Shown: positions 1 through 7,986 of the stretch, in pieces
How positions within the stretch are numbered: the first letter of the stretch is position 1
How the letters are laid out: every line of letters starts with the position of its first letter
Assembly: GCF_021602025.1 (NCBI RefSeq)
Contig: NZ_BQHW01000002.1
Span: 124,001 to 188,000, forward strand
Length of the DNA: 64,000 nt
Reading direction: 5' to 3'
DNA from: Pseudomonas ceruminis
GTDB lineage: Bacteria; Pseudomonadota; Gammaproteobacteria; Pseudomonadales; Pseudomonadaceae
Position numbers and translations under genes: made by a program
Notes under the pieces: model-generated
Databases searched by the model: none
What the model was told of the DNA's origin: nothing
What the model saw: the letters and a program-made list of their open reading frames with translations, nothing else

Positions 1-324
1 GCAGACCGGCTGGTGCATTTTCGCCTGCTCGGGCCCCAGGGCCGCCAACAGGACATTGCCCTGGAGCCGCGCCTGGCAATTGATGATTTTGTGGTGCGCA
101 ACGCTGCCGTGCGCGCCGGGCTAGGCTTTACCGCCCTGCCCAGCATGTTTTGCGAAGAAGAACTGGCACGCGGCGAACTGGTGCGCCTGTTGCCCGACTG
201 GTCGTTGCCTGGCGGCTACCTGCAGGCGGTGTACCCCCACCGGCGTGGTTTGTTGCCGGCAGTACGGGTATGGATCGACCACCTGGCGGCGTCGTTCGAG
301 GCATGTGGAGAGCGTTATGTCTAA
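1..324 (+). CDS. LysR-family regulator, C-terminal part (partial)
   Basis: The reading frame is open from the first base and ends in TAA at 322-324, so only the last 107 or so codons are present. What is left matches the second half of a LysR substrate-binding domain: a stretch ending in VRAGLGFTALPSMF (the usual 'gxGia.lP' turn), then GELVRLLPDW and a C-terminal helix with VRVWIDHLAASF, typical of the CrgA/LTTR family. The N-terminal helix-turn-helix lies outside the window, so effector and targets cannot be inferred. The next gene starts inside its last codons, which suggests translational coupling. Confidence 0.85.
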   Translation, partial: ADRLVHFRLLGPQGRQQDIALEPRLAIDDFVVRNAAVRAGLGFTALPSMFCEEELARGELVRLLPDWSLPGGYLQAVYPHRRGLLPAVRVWIDHLAASFEACGERYV

Positions 325-676
325 ACACACAATGAACGAAGCGCAGGTTGCCGCCTTCTGTCTGAGCCTGCCTGGGGCGCAGGAAGACTACAAATGGGGC
401 GGTATCCGGGTGTTTTCGGTCGCCGGCAACAAGATGTTCGCGGTACTCGATCTTGCGGGTGCGGGGTTGTCGTTCAAGGTGGCCGATGAGCTGTTTCTGG
501 GCTACTGCGACCGGCCCGGCGTGCGCCCGGCCCCCTATCTGGCGCGGGCGCGGTGGATCAGCATGGCACCGCCCTACCCCATGGGCAGGGATGAGCTATG
601 CGACCTGCTGCAGCGCTCGCATCAACTGGTGGTGCGACGACTGGCGAAGCGATTGCAGGTGGGTTTGCTGATGTGA
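317..676 (+). CDS. MmcQ/YjbR family protein
   Basis: 119 residues. The start chosen is the ATG at 317, which overlaps the end of the LysR gene; an in-frame start further upstream would lie deep inside that gene. The N-terminus has the family pattern LSLPGAQEDYKWGG followed by FSVAGNKMFAVLD, and the C-terminus has a conserved helix with the LxxSHQLVV element. MmcQ/YjbR proteins have a CyaY-like fold with double-wing-like DNA-binding features; their cellular role is not settled. It is likely co-transcribed with the preceding LysR gene. Confidence 0.8.
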   Translation: MSKHTMNEAQVAAFCLSLPGAQEDYKWGGIRVFSVAGNKMFAVLDLAGAGLSFKVADELFLGYCDRPGVRPAPYLARARWISMAPPYPMGRDELCDLLQRSHQLVVRRLAKRLQVGLLM

Positions 677-700
677 ATCGCCTGGGGCGCCAGGCAGCCG

Positions 701-1126
701 TTATATCAACGACGCAAGCTGCCCCAGAAACAGGTGGTCGGCCCAGAACGCTTGATGTACCAGCACAATCCCCCAGAACACGACCTGATACGACACCTTG
801 CGGGTCTTGTGGCGAAACAACTGCTGGGCCACCAGTGCGCCCGGCCAGCCTCCCAGCAACTCACTGGCGTGCAGCACCTTTTCGGGCGTGCGCCACGCCT
901 GGGTGCGGGCCTGGTGCTTGTCTTGCCAGTACAGCAACAGGGTGATCAGGCTCGCCGCCGGATATACCGCCAACGGCCACCATGAGCCCCCGCGCCACGC
1001 CATTTGCGCCGCACCCACTGCCGGGAGCAGGCACAGCGCAGCCAGTATCAGCAGTTTCAGGCGTACGTTGCGTACACCCTCCACTTTGCGAGCGGCGCCC
1101 TCCTTGGCCGTTTGTGTGCGCGCCAT
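701..1126 (-). CDS. DUF1294 small membrane protein
   Basis: About 141 residues from the ATG at 1126, which lies one base past the stop codon of uppP. A longer frame reaches into uppP but has no support. Two N-terminal membrane segments (LLILAALCLLPAVGA and WPLAVYPAASLITLLLYW) precede the DUF1294 signature: QDKHQART, then ELLGGWPGALVAQQLFRHKTRKVSYQ, and a last hydrophobic helix. Some family members carry an N-terminal cold-shock domain; this one does not. Function unknown. The one-base spacing to uppP indicates an operon with translational coupling. Confidence 0.8.
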   Translation of the reverse strand: MARTQTAKEGAARKVEGVRNVRLKLLILAALCLLPAVGAAQMAWRGGSWWPLAVYPAASLITLLLYWQDKHQARTQAWRTPEKVLHASELLGGWPGALVAQQLFRHKTRKVSYQVVFWGIVLVHQAFWADHLFLGQLASLI

Positions 1127-1127
1127 G

Positions 1128-1958
1128 TCAGGGGTGCGCCGTCGACCAGTCGACCCAACCAAACTGCCAGGTCGCCAGAATCAGCAGGCCAAAGACGATA
1201 CGGTACCAGGCAAACGCCGCATAGCTGTGGTTGGCGATGAACTTGAGCAATGCACGCACCGCGATCATGGCGAAGATGAACGAGGTGACGAACCCCAGGG
1301 CAAACACCGGCAGGTCGTCGGGCTGGAACAGGTGGCGGTACTTGTAACCCGAGTACACCGCCGCGCCGACCATGGTCGGCATCGCCAGGAAGAACGAGAA
1401 CTCGGTGGCTGCCTTGCGCGACAGGCCAAACAGCAGGCCGCCGATGATGGTCGAACCTGAACGCGAGGTACCGGGGATCATCGCCAGGCACTGGACGAAG
1501 CCGATCTTGAGGGCGTGCGACCAGCGCATTTCATCGACATGCTCGACCTGCACACGGTGCGTGCGGCGCTCGGCCCAGAGCATGATCACACCGCCGATCA
1601 CCAGCGCCGTCGCCACGGTGATCGGGTTGAACAGGTATTCATGGATCAGGTCGGCAAACAACACACCCAACACCAGGGCCGGAAGGAACCCCAACAGCAG
1701 GTTGGCGCTGAAGCGCCGCGCCGTCGGCTGGCTGCGCAGGCCGAAGACCACCTCGAAAATCTTGCGCCGAAACTCCCACACCACCGCAAGGATGGCCGCC
1801 AGCTGAATGATGATGTTGAAGGCCATGGCCCGTTCGCCATCGAAGCCGATCAGGTCGGCAACGATGATCTGGTGCCCGGTGCTGGAGATCGGCAGAAACT
1901 CTGTCAGCCCTTCGACCACGCCTAAGATGATTGCCTGGAAGGCAGTCCAAAAATCCAT
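1128..1958 (-). CDS. uppP: Undecaprenyl-diphosphatase (BacA/UppP)
   Basis: 276 residues. This inner-membrane enzyme dephosphorylates undecaprenyl diphosphate to recycle the lipid carrier for peptidoglycan and other envelope polymers; overproduction gives bacitracin resistance. Both family signatures are present: the glutamate-rich [15 protein letters not shown] near residues 16-30 and the PGTSRSGST motif with the catalytic arginine around residue 165. The rest is about eight hydrophobic helices. The ATG at 1958 is preceded by a GGGGGA ribosome site; an ATG directly before it (1961) is the alternative. A DUF1294 gene follows immediately. Being next to a chemoreceptor is common in Pseudomonas, where a second uppP copy is usual, so this may be the paralogue. 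Confidence 0.93.
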   Translation of the reverse strand: MDFWTAFQAIILGVVEGLTEFLPISSTGHQIIVADLIGFDGERAMAFNIIIQLAAILAVVWEFRRKIFEVVFGLRSQPTARRFSANLLLGFLPALVLGVLFADLIHEYLFNPITVATALVIGGVIMLWAERRTHRVQVEHVDEMRWSHALKIGFVQCLAMIPGTSRSGSTIIGGLLFGLSRKAATEFSFFLAMPTMVGAAVYSGYKYRHLFQPDDLPVFALGFVTSFIFAMIAVRALLKFIANHSYAAFAWYRIVFGLLILATWQFGWVDWSTAHP

Positions 1959-2083
1959 CATTCCCCCGTTGGAGCGCTGCACGTTGCAGGCCCCTTGTTC
2001 TTGGTTTGCTTGTGTTTGCCGAATGCGGCGCGGCTTTTTACAGCGATGCTGGGACCAGCGCCAGCAGAAAAGTTCAGTCTGCC

Positions 2084-2111
2084 TAAAGGTTTCATCTTTC
2101 GCGGCCGAAAT
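2084..2111 (+). promoter_or_regulatory. Possible FliA (sigma-28) promoter of the chemoreceptor gene
   Basis: TAAAG at 2084-2088 and GCCGAAAT at 2104-2111 are separated by 15 bases, close to the flagellar sigma-28 pattern (TAAAG, about 14-15 bases, GCCGATAA). It lies 145 bases upstream of the chemoreceptor start and faces the right way. Chemoreceptors are typical members of the FliA regulon, but one base of the -10 element differs and the spacer is on the long side. Confidence 0.4.
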
Positions 2112-2255
2112 CCTATCAGAGCGGCTTTGCAATGGCTTGCACGGCAACCTGCAGACTAGGCGAAAAATGGCACTTAGCCATTAGTCGTGTGGGGGTCAGA
2201 CACAAAGCATGCTTGGATGCACTTGAATAACAAGAACAAGGCTGGAGTGCCGTCA

Positions 2256-3890
2256 ATGAAGAGCTTGAGGTCGATGTCGATCAGCCGCCGCCTGTGGCTG
2301 ATCCTGTTGGTTGCAGTAGCGATGCTGGTCATTCTTGGCCTGCTCATGCTACGTCAGATCCATGGTGATCTGTACCAGGCCAAGGCCGAGAAAACCCGTC
2401 ACGTCGTACAGACGGCCGCGGGTGTACTGGCCTACTACCAGGGCCTTGAGGCCGCCGGTACGTTGAGCCGTGAAGCGGCCCAGCAGCAAGCCCTGCAGGT
2501 AGTGCGCACGCTGCGCTACGACCACGATGACTATTTCTGGATCAATGACCTGGGGCCGACGATGATCATGCATCCGGCCAACCCCAAGCTCGATGGCCAG
2601 GATCTCTCGGCCGTTCGCGACCCTGACGGCTTTGCCGTGTTCAACGAGATGGCCGCACTCGCCCGCAGCCAGGGCGAAGGCCCGGTTAACTACCGGTGGC
2701 CCAAGCCCGGTGCCAGCGAGCCGGTTGCCAAGACGTCATACATACAACTGTTCAAGCCCTGGGGCTGGATCATCGGCTCTGGTGTCTACATCGACGACGT
2801 GCAGGCCGAGTTCGCCCGTCAGTTGCGCGACGCGTCACTGCTAGGTCTGGGCATTGCCCTGCTGATGGCCCTGGTAGTCAGGCTCATCGCCCGCAGCATC
2901 GCCCGGCCATTGCAGGAGGCGGTGCAAGCCATGGGCAACATTGCCAGTGGCGAAAGTGATCTGACCCGGCGCCTGGACGTGCATGGACGTGACGAGATCA
3001 CTCATCTGGGCGAGCATTTCAACCGTTTCAACGGCAAGCTGCAGGGCGTGGTCGGCCAATTGCAGGGGGCCGCGCATGCACTGGCGCAATCAGCCGGGCA
3101 CGTGGGTAGTAACGCGGGTGCCGCGCAACAGCACAGCGCCCAGCAGTCGATGCAAATGGACCAGGTAGCCACCGCCGTCAACGAAGTGACCTATGCGGTA
3201 CAGGACGTGGCCAAGACCGCCGAGCAGGCCGCCGTTGAAATGCGCGCAGCGCAACAGCAGGTGGAGCATGGCCAGCAGGCCATCCACGGCAGCCTGCAGC
3301 AGATCGACTGCCTTTCGGCCACCATCGACCAGGCCGTGCAGGTGATTCGCGACCTGGCCGGGCACAGCTCGAAGATCGGTGGGGTGCTGGACGTGATCCG
3401 TTCCATCGCCGAGCAGACCAACCTGCTGGCGCTCAACGCAGCCATCGAGGCGGCCCGCGCTGGCGAGCAGGGCCGCGGCTTTGCCGTGGTGGCCGATGAG
3501 GTGCGCCTGCTGGCCCAACGCAGTGCGCAGTCGACCGCGGAGATCCACACCATGATCGAGCACCTGCAAAGCCAGTCGGACGCTGCAGTCCGGGCCATCG
3601 ACACCAGCAGCGAAGCCTCGCGCCAGACCGTCGAGCAGGCCCGCGAGGCAGGCTCGAGCCTGGACGCCATCAGCCAGGCGCTGCACAACCTCACCGTGCT
3701 CAATGCCACGATCGCCAGCGCCACATTGCAGCAGTCCCATGTGGTCGAAGACATCAACCGCAGTGTGCTCGACACCGCCGGGCTGTCGCAGCAAACCGCC
3801 AATGCTGCGCGCCAGTCGAGCGATGCGGGCATGGCACTGGGCCGCTTGAGTGAAGAGCTGGAGCAACTGCTGCGCCAGTTCCGGGTGTGA
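2256..3890 (+). CDS. mcpP: Methyl-accepting chemotaxis protein, McpP-like (sCache_2)
   Basis: 544 residues from the ATG at 2256, eight bases after GGAG. Layout: N-terminal membrane anchor ([20 protein letters not shown]), periplasmic single-Cache domain of about 150 residues with the [13 protein letters not shown] and [15 protein letters not shown] signatures of the sCache_2 family, second membrane helix around residue 195, HAMP, then the cytoplasmic signalling hairpin with the conserved tip [24 protein letters not shown]. No C-terminal CheR-binding pentapeptide is seen. In P. putida the sCache_2 receptor McpP senses acetate, pyruvate, propionate and L-lactate and lies next to uppP, as here. 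The ligand is therefore inferred from family and context. Confidence 0.85.
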   Translation: MKSLRSMSISRRLWLILLVAVAMLVILGLLMLRQIHGDLYQAKAEKTRHVVQTAAGVLAYYQGLEAAGTLSREAAQQQALQVVRTLRYDHDDYFWINDLGPTMIMHPANPKLDGQDLSAVRDPDGFAVFNEMAALARSQGEGPVNYRWPKPGASEPVAKTSYIQLFKPWGWIIGSGVYIDDVQAEFARQLRDASLLGLGIALLMALVVRLIARSIARPLQEAVQAMGNIASGESDLTRRLDVHGRDEITHLGEHFNRFNGKLQGVVGQLQGAAHALAQSAGHVGSNAGAAQQHSAQQSMQMDQVATAVNEVTYAVQDVAKTAEQAAVEMRAAQQQVEHGQQAIHGSLQQIDCLSATIDQAVQVIRDLAGHSSKIGGVLDVIRSIAEQTNLLALNAAIEAARAGEQGRGFAVVADEVRLLAQRSAQSTAEIHTMIEHLQSQSDAAVRAIDTSSEASRQTVEQAREAGSSLDAISQALHNLTVLNATIASATLQQSHVVEDINRSVLDTAGLSQQTANAARQSSDAGMALGRLSEELEQLLRQFRV

Positions 3891-4034
3891 GCTTATCGCG
3901 CTGATCGGCCCAACCGCCGCCAGCGCGGCGCTCATCGAGGGGCGCCGGCTTGGCCCGAAACCTCGGGCCTTCTACTCCTACCCTGCCACACACGCTACAA
4001 TCGCGCCCCCTTTCCAGCCACCAAGGATTCGCCG

Positions 4035-4613
4035 ATGTCCGGCCTCGAACTCATCGCCGCCGTGCTTGGCGTCACTGCGGTGTGGCTCACCGTGAAACAG
4101 AACGCCTGGTGTTGGCCGATCGGCCTGGTGATGGTGCTTATATATGGCTGGCTGTTTTTCGAGGTGAAGTTGTATTCGGGCATGCTCCTGCAACTGGCCT
4201 ACGCCGGGCTGCAGCTGTATGGCTGGTGGCAATGGAAGCGCCCAGGGCAGGTCGAGCACGCCCGCCAGGTGTCGCGCCTGCGGACCGGCGCCCTGCTTAG
4301 CGGGCTCACGGCAGGCCTGGTGCTCAGTGGGGCATTGGGCGCGGCCATGGCGCACTGGACCGATGCGGCGCTGCCTTGGCTCGACGCTACGCTGACCGGG
4401 TTCAGCCTAGTCGCACAACTGTGGATGGCACAAAAGCGCGTGCAGTGCTGGCTGCTGTGGATCGTGGTCGACGTGGCCTATGTGGGCCAGTACCTGCACC
4501 AGCAGCTGTACTTCACCGCCGGTTTCTTCGCCGTGCTCACTGTAATTGCCGTGCGTGGCTGGCTGGAGTGGCGCCGTGACCCGGCGCTGCAAGCAGCCAA
4601 GGTGCTGCCATGA
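4035..4613 (+). CDS. pnuC: PnuC-family nicotinamide riboside transporter
   Basis: 192 residues, starting at an ATG after AAGGA. The protein is almost all membrane helix (about seven). It has the PnuC pattern of WLTVKQNAWCWPIGL in the first helices, QLAYAGLQLYGWWQW in the middle, and a second repeat with CWLLWIVVDVAYVGQYL. PnuC proteins take up nicotinamide riboside by facilitated diffusion, and phosphorylation inside the cell traps the substrate. The next gene overlaps by four bases (ATGA) and encodes a NadR-like kinase, exactly that trapping step, so the two form a salvage operon for NAD synthesis. Confidence 0.9.
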   Translation: MSGLELIAAVLGVTAVWLTVKQNAWCWPIGLVMVLIYGWLFFEVKLYSGMLLQLAYAGLQLYGWWQWKRPGQVEHARQVSRLRTGALLSGLTAGLVLSGALGAAMAHWTDAALPWLDATLTGFSLVAQLWMAQKRVQCWLLWIVVDVAYVGQYLHQQLYFTAGFFAVLTVIAVRGWLEWRRDPALQAAKVLP

Positions 4614-5161
4614 AGGTGCTGGTACTGTGCGGCCCCGAGTCCAGCGGCAAGAGCTGGCTCAGTGGCGAGATCCAGGCACATTTCGGCGGTGTGGTGGTGG
4701 GCGAATACGTGCGCCACTTCATCGACCAGCAATGCCGCGACACCTGTTATGCCGACATCACCCCCATCGCCCAGGGCCAGTTGCGCTGGGAAGACCAGGC
4801 CCGGGGGCAGGCCCCGGAGCTGCTCATTCTCGATACCCACCTGCTCAGCAACATGCTCTGGAGCCGCGCACTGTTTCACGACTGCCCGCCCTGGCTGGAG
4901 CAAGCCTTGCTTGCGCGCCACTACGACCTGCACCTTTTGCTCAGCCCGCAGGGGGTGGGTTGGGTGGCCGACGGCCAACGCAGCCAGCCGGACCTAGCAG
5001 ACCGTCAGACCTTCTTTGATGACAGCCTGCAATGGCTGCAACACCATCGGCAAGCACTGCAGATCATCGAAGGTGACTGGCCCCAACGCAGTGCAGCTGC
5101 GCTGCATGCGGTACACCGCTTGCTACAGGGGCAAACACCCGCCTGCGCCACCGAGTGTTAA
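4610..5161 (+). CDS. NadR-like ribosylnicotinamide kinase (AAA ATPase)
   Basis: 183 residues. A P-loop GPESSGKS sits at residues 8-15, followed by EYVRHF, LILDTHLLSN (Walker B-like) and RQTFFDDSLQWLQ. These are features of the kinase domain of NadR, which phosphorylates nicotinamide riboside to the mononucleotide. The NMN adenylyltransferase and HTH domains of full NadR are absent, so this is a stand-alone kinase. The ATGA overlap with pnuC supports import followed by phosphorylation. Which nucleoside is preferred cannot be told from the sequence. Confidence 0.8.
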   Translation: MKVLVLCGPESSGKSWLSGEIQAHFGGVVVGEYVRHFIDQQCRDTCYADITPIAQGQLRWEDQARGQAPELLILDTHLLSNMLWSRALFHDCPPWLEQALLARHYDLHLLLSPQGVGWVADGQRSQPDLADRQTFFDDSLQWLQHHRQALQIIEGDWPQRSAAALHAVHRLLQGQTPACATEC

Positions 5162-5173
5162 ACCGGTGACACA
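5156..5173 (+). promoter_or_regulatory. fap upstream site 1 (18-bp repeated operator)
   Basis: First of three related 18-mers upstream of fapA: TGTTAAACCGGTGACACA. It matches site 2 at 14 of 18 positions and shares the TGT...GTGAnACA frame. It overlaps the last codons of the kinase gene and is centred about 254 bases before the predicted sigma-54 start site. Confidence 0.5.
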
Positions 5174-5230
5174 CTTGGAAGCGGCGTAAGCCCCGTCGTT
5201 GCGCGCTCCTGCCCCCCTTTGAGGGAACAG

Positions 5231-5248
5231 TGTCACACGGGTGATACA
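5231..5248 (+). promoter_or_regulatory. fap upstream site 2 (18-bp repeated operator)
   Basis: TGTCACACGGGTGATACA, an imperfect inverted repeat (TGTCAC / GTGATACA). It is 75 bases from site 1 and 80 bases from site 3, start to start, and centred about 179 bases before the predicted start site, a usual range for a sigma-54 activator. Confidence 0.6.
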
Positions 5249-5309
5249 TCGCCGGAAAAAGCCCTTCGAGCAACGCCCATTGCGGGCAAAACGCCATTTT
5301 GCGGAAATA

Positions 5310-5329
5310 CTGTCTCAGCGCTGATACAG
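5310..5329 (+). promoter_or_regulatory. fap upstream site 3 (18-bp repeated operator, palindromic)
   Basis: CTGTCTCAGCGCTGATACAG is a 20-bp palindrome with one mismatched pair. Its inner 18-mer (5311-5328) aligns with site 2 without gaps; consensus TGTCWCASSGSTGATACA. It is centred about 99 bases before the predicted transcription start. Confidence 0.6.
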
Positions 5330-5390
5330 CAACTTACCGCCGCGCCCAAGCAGTCGGTGTAAGCCGCTGATTGCAAAGCATTACCAAAAA

Positions 5391-5407
5391 GCGGCACGGG
5401 TTCTGCT
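5391..5407 (+). promoter_or_regulatory. Sigma-54 (RpoN) promoter of the fap operon
   Basis: GCGGCACGGGTTCTGCT has the invariant GG (5393-5394) and GC (5405-5406) spaced by exactly ten bases, and differs from the TGGCACG-N4-TTGC consensus at only two positions. Transcription would start near 5417, leaving a leader of about 43 bases before fapA. It predicts that fap needs RpoN and an enhancer-binding protein; a candidate activator is encoded at 13152-14477. Confidence 0.75.
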
Positions 5408-5460
5408 CTCCTTCCTCGCAACGCTGTATTTGGCCAGCGCTCGAAGAAGGAATTGCCGTC

Positions 5461-5898
5461 ATGGGGAAACTGGATAAAGGCACGTGCCGCCTCCTGTTGG
5501 TCGGTTGTGCATTGGCCGCGAGCTTCAGCGTGCCCGTGCAGGCCGAGAACGGGATCATCGTCATCACCCGTGATGTGCAGCCGCGCATCGCCACCCGCGC
5601 GCCCCTGGCGCCCGACCCCTACCCGACCACCGCTAACGCCAACCCGTCCGCGTACGTGCTCAAACAGACCAACGAGTTGAGCGATGGTGACTTTGCCGGC
5701 ATCAGCAGCGGTGCAGGCATCAGTTCGCTTATCACCCAGCAGACCAACAACCTGGGTGGCAACATCAATACCCAGACGCAACTGCCCAACCTTGCCGCAG
5801 GCCGTGGCACGGGCTCGGGCAGCGGCATCGCCAACATGGTCAATTCAAGCGTGCAGCGTGGCCTGGCGCCCCTGCAGATCCTGACCGGAGGCCAATGA
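5461..5898 (+). CDS. fapA: FapA, functional amyloid accessory protein
   Basis: 145 residues. The ATG at 5461 follows GAAGAAGG; an earlier in-frame ATG (5371) would lie upstream of the sigma-54 promoter and is rejected. A signal peptide (CRLLLVGCALAASFSVPVQA) is followed by a low-complexity secreted chain rich in Asn, Gln, Thr and Ser with LKQTNELSDGDFAG and QQTNNLGGNINTQTQL. FapA is a periplasmic accessory protein that influences how FapB and FapC enter the fibre. The assignment rests mainly on position as first gene of a complete six-gene fap set; fapB begins one base after its stop. Confidence 0.85.
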   Translation: MGKLDKGTCRLLLVGCALAASFSVPVQAENGIIVITRDVQPRIATRAPLAPDPYPTTANANPSAYVLKQTNELSDGDFAGISSGAGISSLITQQTNNLGGNINTQTQLPNLAAGRGTGSGSGIANMVNSSVQRGLAPLQILTGGQ

Positions 5899-5899
5899 G

Positions 5900-6478
5900 A
5901 TGAGGCATGTGCTGTTCATCCTGGCTTCGCTCTGCTGTGCCTCGGCACTGGCCCAATCCCCGGTCCCTGTGATCAATGAGGCCTCCATCGACACGTCCGG
6001 TGCGCAGTACCAAGGCAATTTCAGCGTCAACCAGGCGGCCGGCGACCTGCAGCAGCAAGCCAACGCCCGAGCGTTCGCGATCGGCCAGGGGGCCAGCGCG
6101 ACCACGCAGATCCGCCAACGCCAGAATGCCCCCGTAGACCCCAACATGGACGCCCGTTCCAGCATCCAGGGTGACGCCTTCAGCCGTGGCAGTGGCGCCC
6201 TGGGTGTGAACCAGAGCGCCGGTGCCAACACCCAACAAGCCAACGCGCTGCGTATCAGCATCGGTGCACAGCCGCAAAGTCTCGACGACAGCGTCCTCCT
6301 GCAACAGAACGTGGCGCTGGTCTACAACTCCGATGCAACTGGCTCTGCACCTGGCCATCGCCAGGTCACCACGAGTGACCAGGCCTTCACCGGTAGCCGT
6401 GGGGTGATCCAGTTGAATCAGAGCGCAGGGGTGGGAAACCGCATGGCCAACACCCTCAGCGTCCGGGTCGCGGACTGA
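5900..6478 (+). CDS. fapB: FapB, minor amyloid subunit (nucleator)
   Basis: 192 residues with a signal peptide ending near ALAQS. The mature chain holds three imperfect curlin-like repeats: FSVNQAAGDLQQQANARAFAIG, LGVNQSAGANTQQANALRISIG (both about 20 residues plus flanks) and IQLNQSAGVGNRMANTLSV. Each has the NQxAG...Q/N-AN core also seen in FapC. FapB is the minor fibre component thought to nucleate FapC, as CsgB does for CsgA. Linkers between repeats are short, unlike in FapC. No cysteine remains after signal cleavage. Confidence 0.9.
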   Translation: MRHVLFILASLCCASALAQSPVPVINEASIDTSGAQYQGNFSVNQAAGDLQQQANARAFAIGQGASATTQIRQRQNAPVDPNMDARSSIQGDAFSRGSGALGVNQSAGANTQQANALRISIGAQPQSLDDSVLLQQNVALVYNSDATGSAPGHRQVTTSDQAFTGSRGVIQLNQSAGVGNRMANTLSVRVAD

Positions 6479-6527
6479 CCCAAACAGGTAAGAACAACAC
6501 TTAACCTAAAGAAGACGGAGAAACACC

Positions 6528-7919
6528 ATGAAACCCTCGATGGCAATCAAGCCTCTGGTTTTCGCAATTGCTGCGGTCATGGCTGTTGCCGCACAAGCGG
6601 ATCAGAACGACCGGCGTGGTCACGGCAATAACAACAATCACACACCCCCGGCAAAAGCGGTCTACACCAGTGCCACGGCCAAGGCCACAGACGCACAAAG
6701 CAGCACCGGTAACCGCATCCACAACGAAGGCACCGTCAACGAAGCCGAGATGAGCAGTTCTGCCGCCGGCGCAAGTGGCAACGTGGGCGTCAACGTGGCA
6801 GCCGGTAACGGCAACCAACAAGACAACGCGGCGGCCATCGCCAACACCGCGTCCGACAATGCTGCGATCGACAACAGCTTCGTCTTCGGCAGCGCTACTG
6901 CCACTGCCAAAGTCGATCAATACAGTAACAACAACACGGTCAGCAACTGGTCGACCCAAAGCTCCGCCGTCATGAGCGGCTCGGCTGACGGCAGCAGCGG
7001 CAACGTGGGCATCAACATTGCTGGCGGCGACCTGAACCAGCAGAAAAATACCATGGCCATTGCCAACAACAGTGCGCCAATTGGTACCTCCACCGCTACC
7101 GCGTCTGCTAATCAGAACGGCCCGGGCCTGACCGTCAACAACTACGCAGACCGTGAATACCGCGTGGATACGCTGACCTTCACCACCTCGTCCAGCGGTT
7201 CGTCCTCACGCAATGGCACGTTCGACGCCAGCGTCGACAAGAGCTCCAGTTCCAGCTTCAACGTAGCCGGTTCCAACAGCAGCAGTGCCAGCGGCTCCCA
7301 CAGCAGCAGTGCGAGTGGGTCCAACAGCGCCAATGCCAGCGGCTCCAGCAGCTGGAATGCCAGCGGCGCCAACAGTGGCAGCGCAAGCTCCTCTTCGAGT
7401 GCTTCTGTGAACGCCTCGCTGACCGCCGCCGCCACCGCTGCCGCCACTGTGACCACGGATGATGGCCGCCGCGAGCGCACCCGCAGCGCTACCTTCGATG
7501 GCTCGCTCGACGCCTCGCTCAACGCGTCGATCGACAAGTCGAATGAAAGCGCCTACGACAACTCGTACACCAAGTCCCACGATAGTTCGTTCGAAAAATC
7601 GTATGACTCTTCGTACGACAAGACCCGCCAATCCTCGTACGACAAGTCCCGCGAATCGGCGTACGAAAAATCCGGTGAGAAAGCATCGCAATCTTCGGAC
7701 AGCATCTCGAAGAGCTACAGCGAGGCCAACTCGTTTGACCTGAGCAACACTGTTTCCTTCCAAGTGCTGACCCCGACCGGCTGGGCCAACCCTGTGACCA
7801 ACACCGCAACCCTGAGTGGTTCGGTCAATGGTGGCAGCGGCAACCTGGGCGTCAACGTGGCAGCCGGTGTGGGCAACCAGCAAAGCAACTCGCTGGCCAT
7901 CTCCAACACCTCGATGTAA
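6528..7919 (+). CDS. fapC: FapC, major amyloid fibre subunit
   Basis: 463 residues, signal peptide cleaved near AAQA at residue 24. Three amyloid repeats share a GxSGNxGVNxAAGxxNQQ-N-AIAN core: R1 about residues 65-107, R2 about 135-182, R3 about 403-461 at the C-terminus. The R1-R2 linker is short; the R2-R3 linker is about 220 residues and of strongly biased composition. It has five Ser-rich octapeptides at residues 250-289 and four charged octapeptides of the SSYDKSRE type at 353-384. The chain has no cysteine. FapC is the main component of Fap fibres in the biofilm matrix. A 10-bp hairpin directly downstream probably raises fapC dosage relative to fapD-F. Confidence 0.93.
   Translation: MKPSMAIKPLVFAIAAVMAVAAQADQNDRRGHGNNNNHTPPAKAVYTSATAKATDAQSSTGNRIHNEGTVNEAEMSSSAAGASGNVGVNVAAGNGNQQDNAAAIANTASDNAAIDNSFVFGSATATAKVDQYSNNNTVSNWSTQSSAVMSGSADGSSGNVGINIAGGDLNQQKNTMAIANNSAPIGTSTATASANQNGPGLTVNNYADREYRVDTLTFTTSSSGSSSRNGTFDASVDKSSSSSFNVAGSNSSSASGSHSSSASGSNSANASGSSSWNASGANSGSASSSSSASVNASLTAAATAAATVTTDDGRRERTRSATFDGSLDASLNASIDKSNESAYDNSYTKSHDSSFEKSYDSSYDKTRQSSYDKSRESAYEKSGEKASQSSDSISKSYSEANSFDLSNTVSFQVLTPTGWANPVTNTATLSGSVNGGSGNLGVNVAAGVGNQQSNSLAISNTSM
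7275..7394 (+). repeat. Five 24-bp tandem repeats in fapC (Ser-rich octapeptide)
   Basis: In-frame units at 7275, 7299, 7323, 7347 and 7371 encode NSSSASGS, HSSSASGS, NSANASGS, SSWNASGA and NSGSASSS. The first two are nearly identical at DNA level, which suggests recent duplication and possible length variation between strains. Confidence 0.85.
7584..7679 (+). repeat. Four 24-bp tandem repeats in fapC (charged octapeptide)
   Basis: In-frame units at 7584, 7608, 7632 and 7656 encode SSFEKSYD, SSYDKTRQ, SSYDKSRE and SAYEKSGE. They lie in the long R2-R3 linker and differ in composition from the Ser-rich array, but have the same eight-residue period. Confidence 0.85.
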
Positions 7920-7932
7920 CCGCTGTGGCCTG

Positions 7933-7960
7933 GAAGGTCCCCTTCGGGGGGCCTTCTTTC
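7933..7960 (+). terminator. Hairpin between fapC and fapD (attenuating terminator)
   Basis: A 10-bp stem, 7933-7942 pairing with 7947-7956 with one G-U pair, is closed by a TTCG tetraloop and followed by TTTC. The 3' run of T is short. The likely role is partial termination or protection of the fapC 3' end, so that the fibre subunit is made in excess of FapD, FapE and FapF. Confidence 0.65.
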
Positions 7961-7986
7961 AACCGTAATCATCGGGGGCATCGAAC

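Noticed and set aside
5371-5460. Longer N-terminus for FapA from the ATG at 5371
   Set aside because: This start lies upstream of the sigma-54 promoter and would bury the signal peptide; the ATG at 5461 has a good ribosome site.
7275-7679. Tandem repeats as a CRISPR array
   Set aside because: Units are 24 bp without spacers, in frame within fapC, and no cas genes are present.
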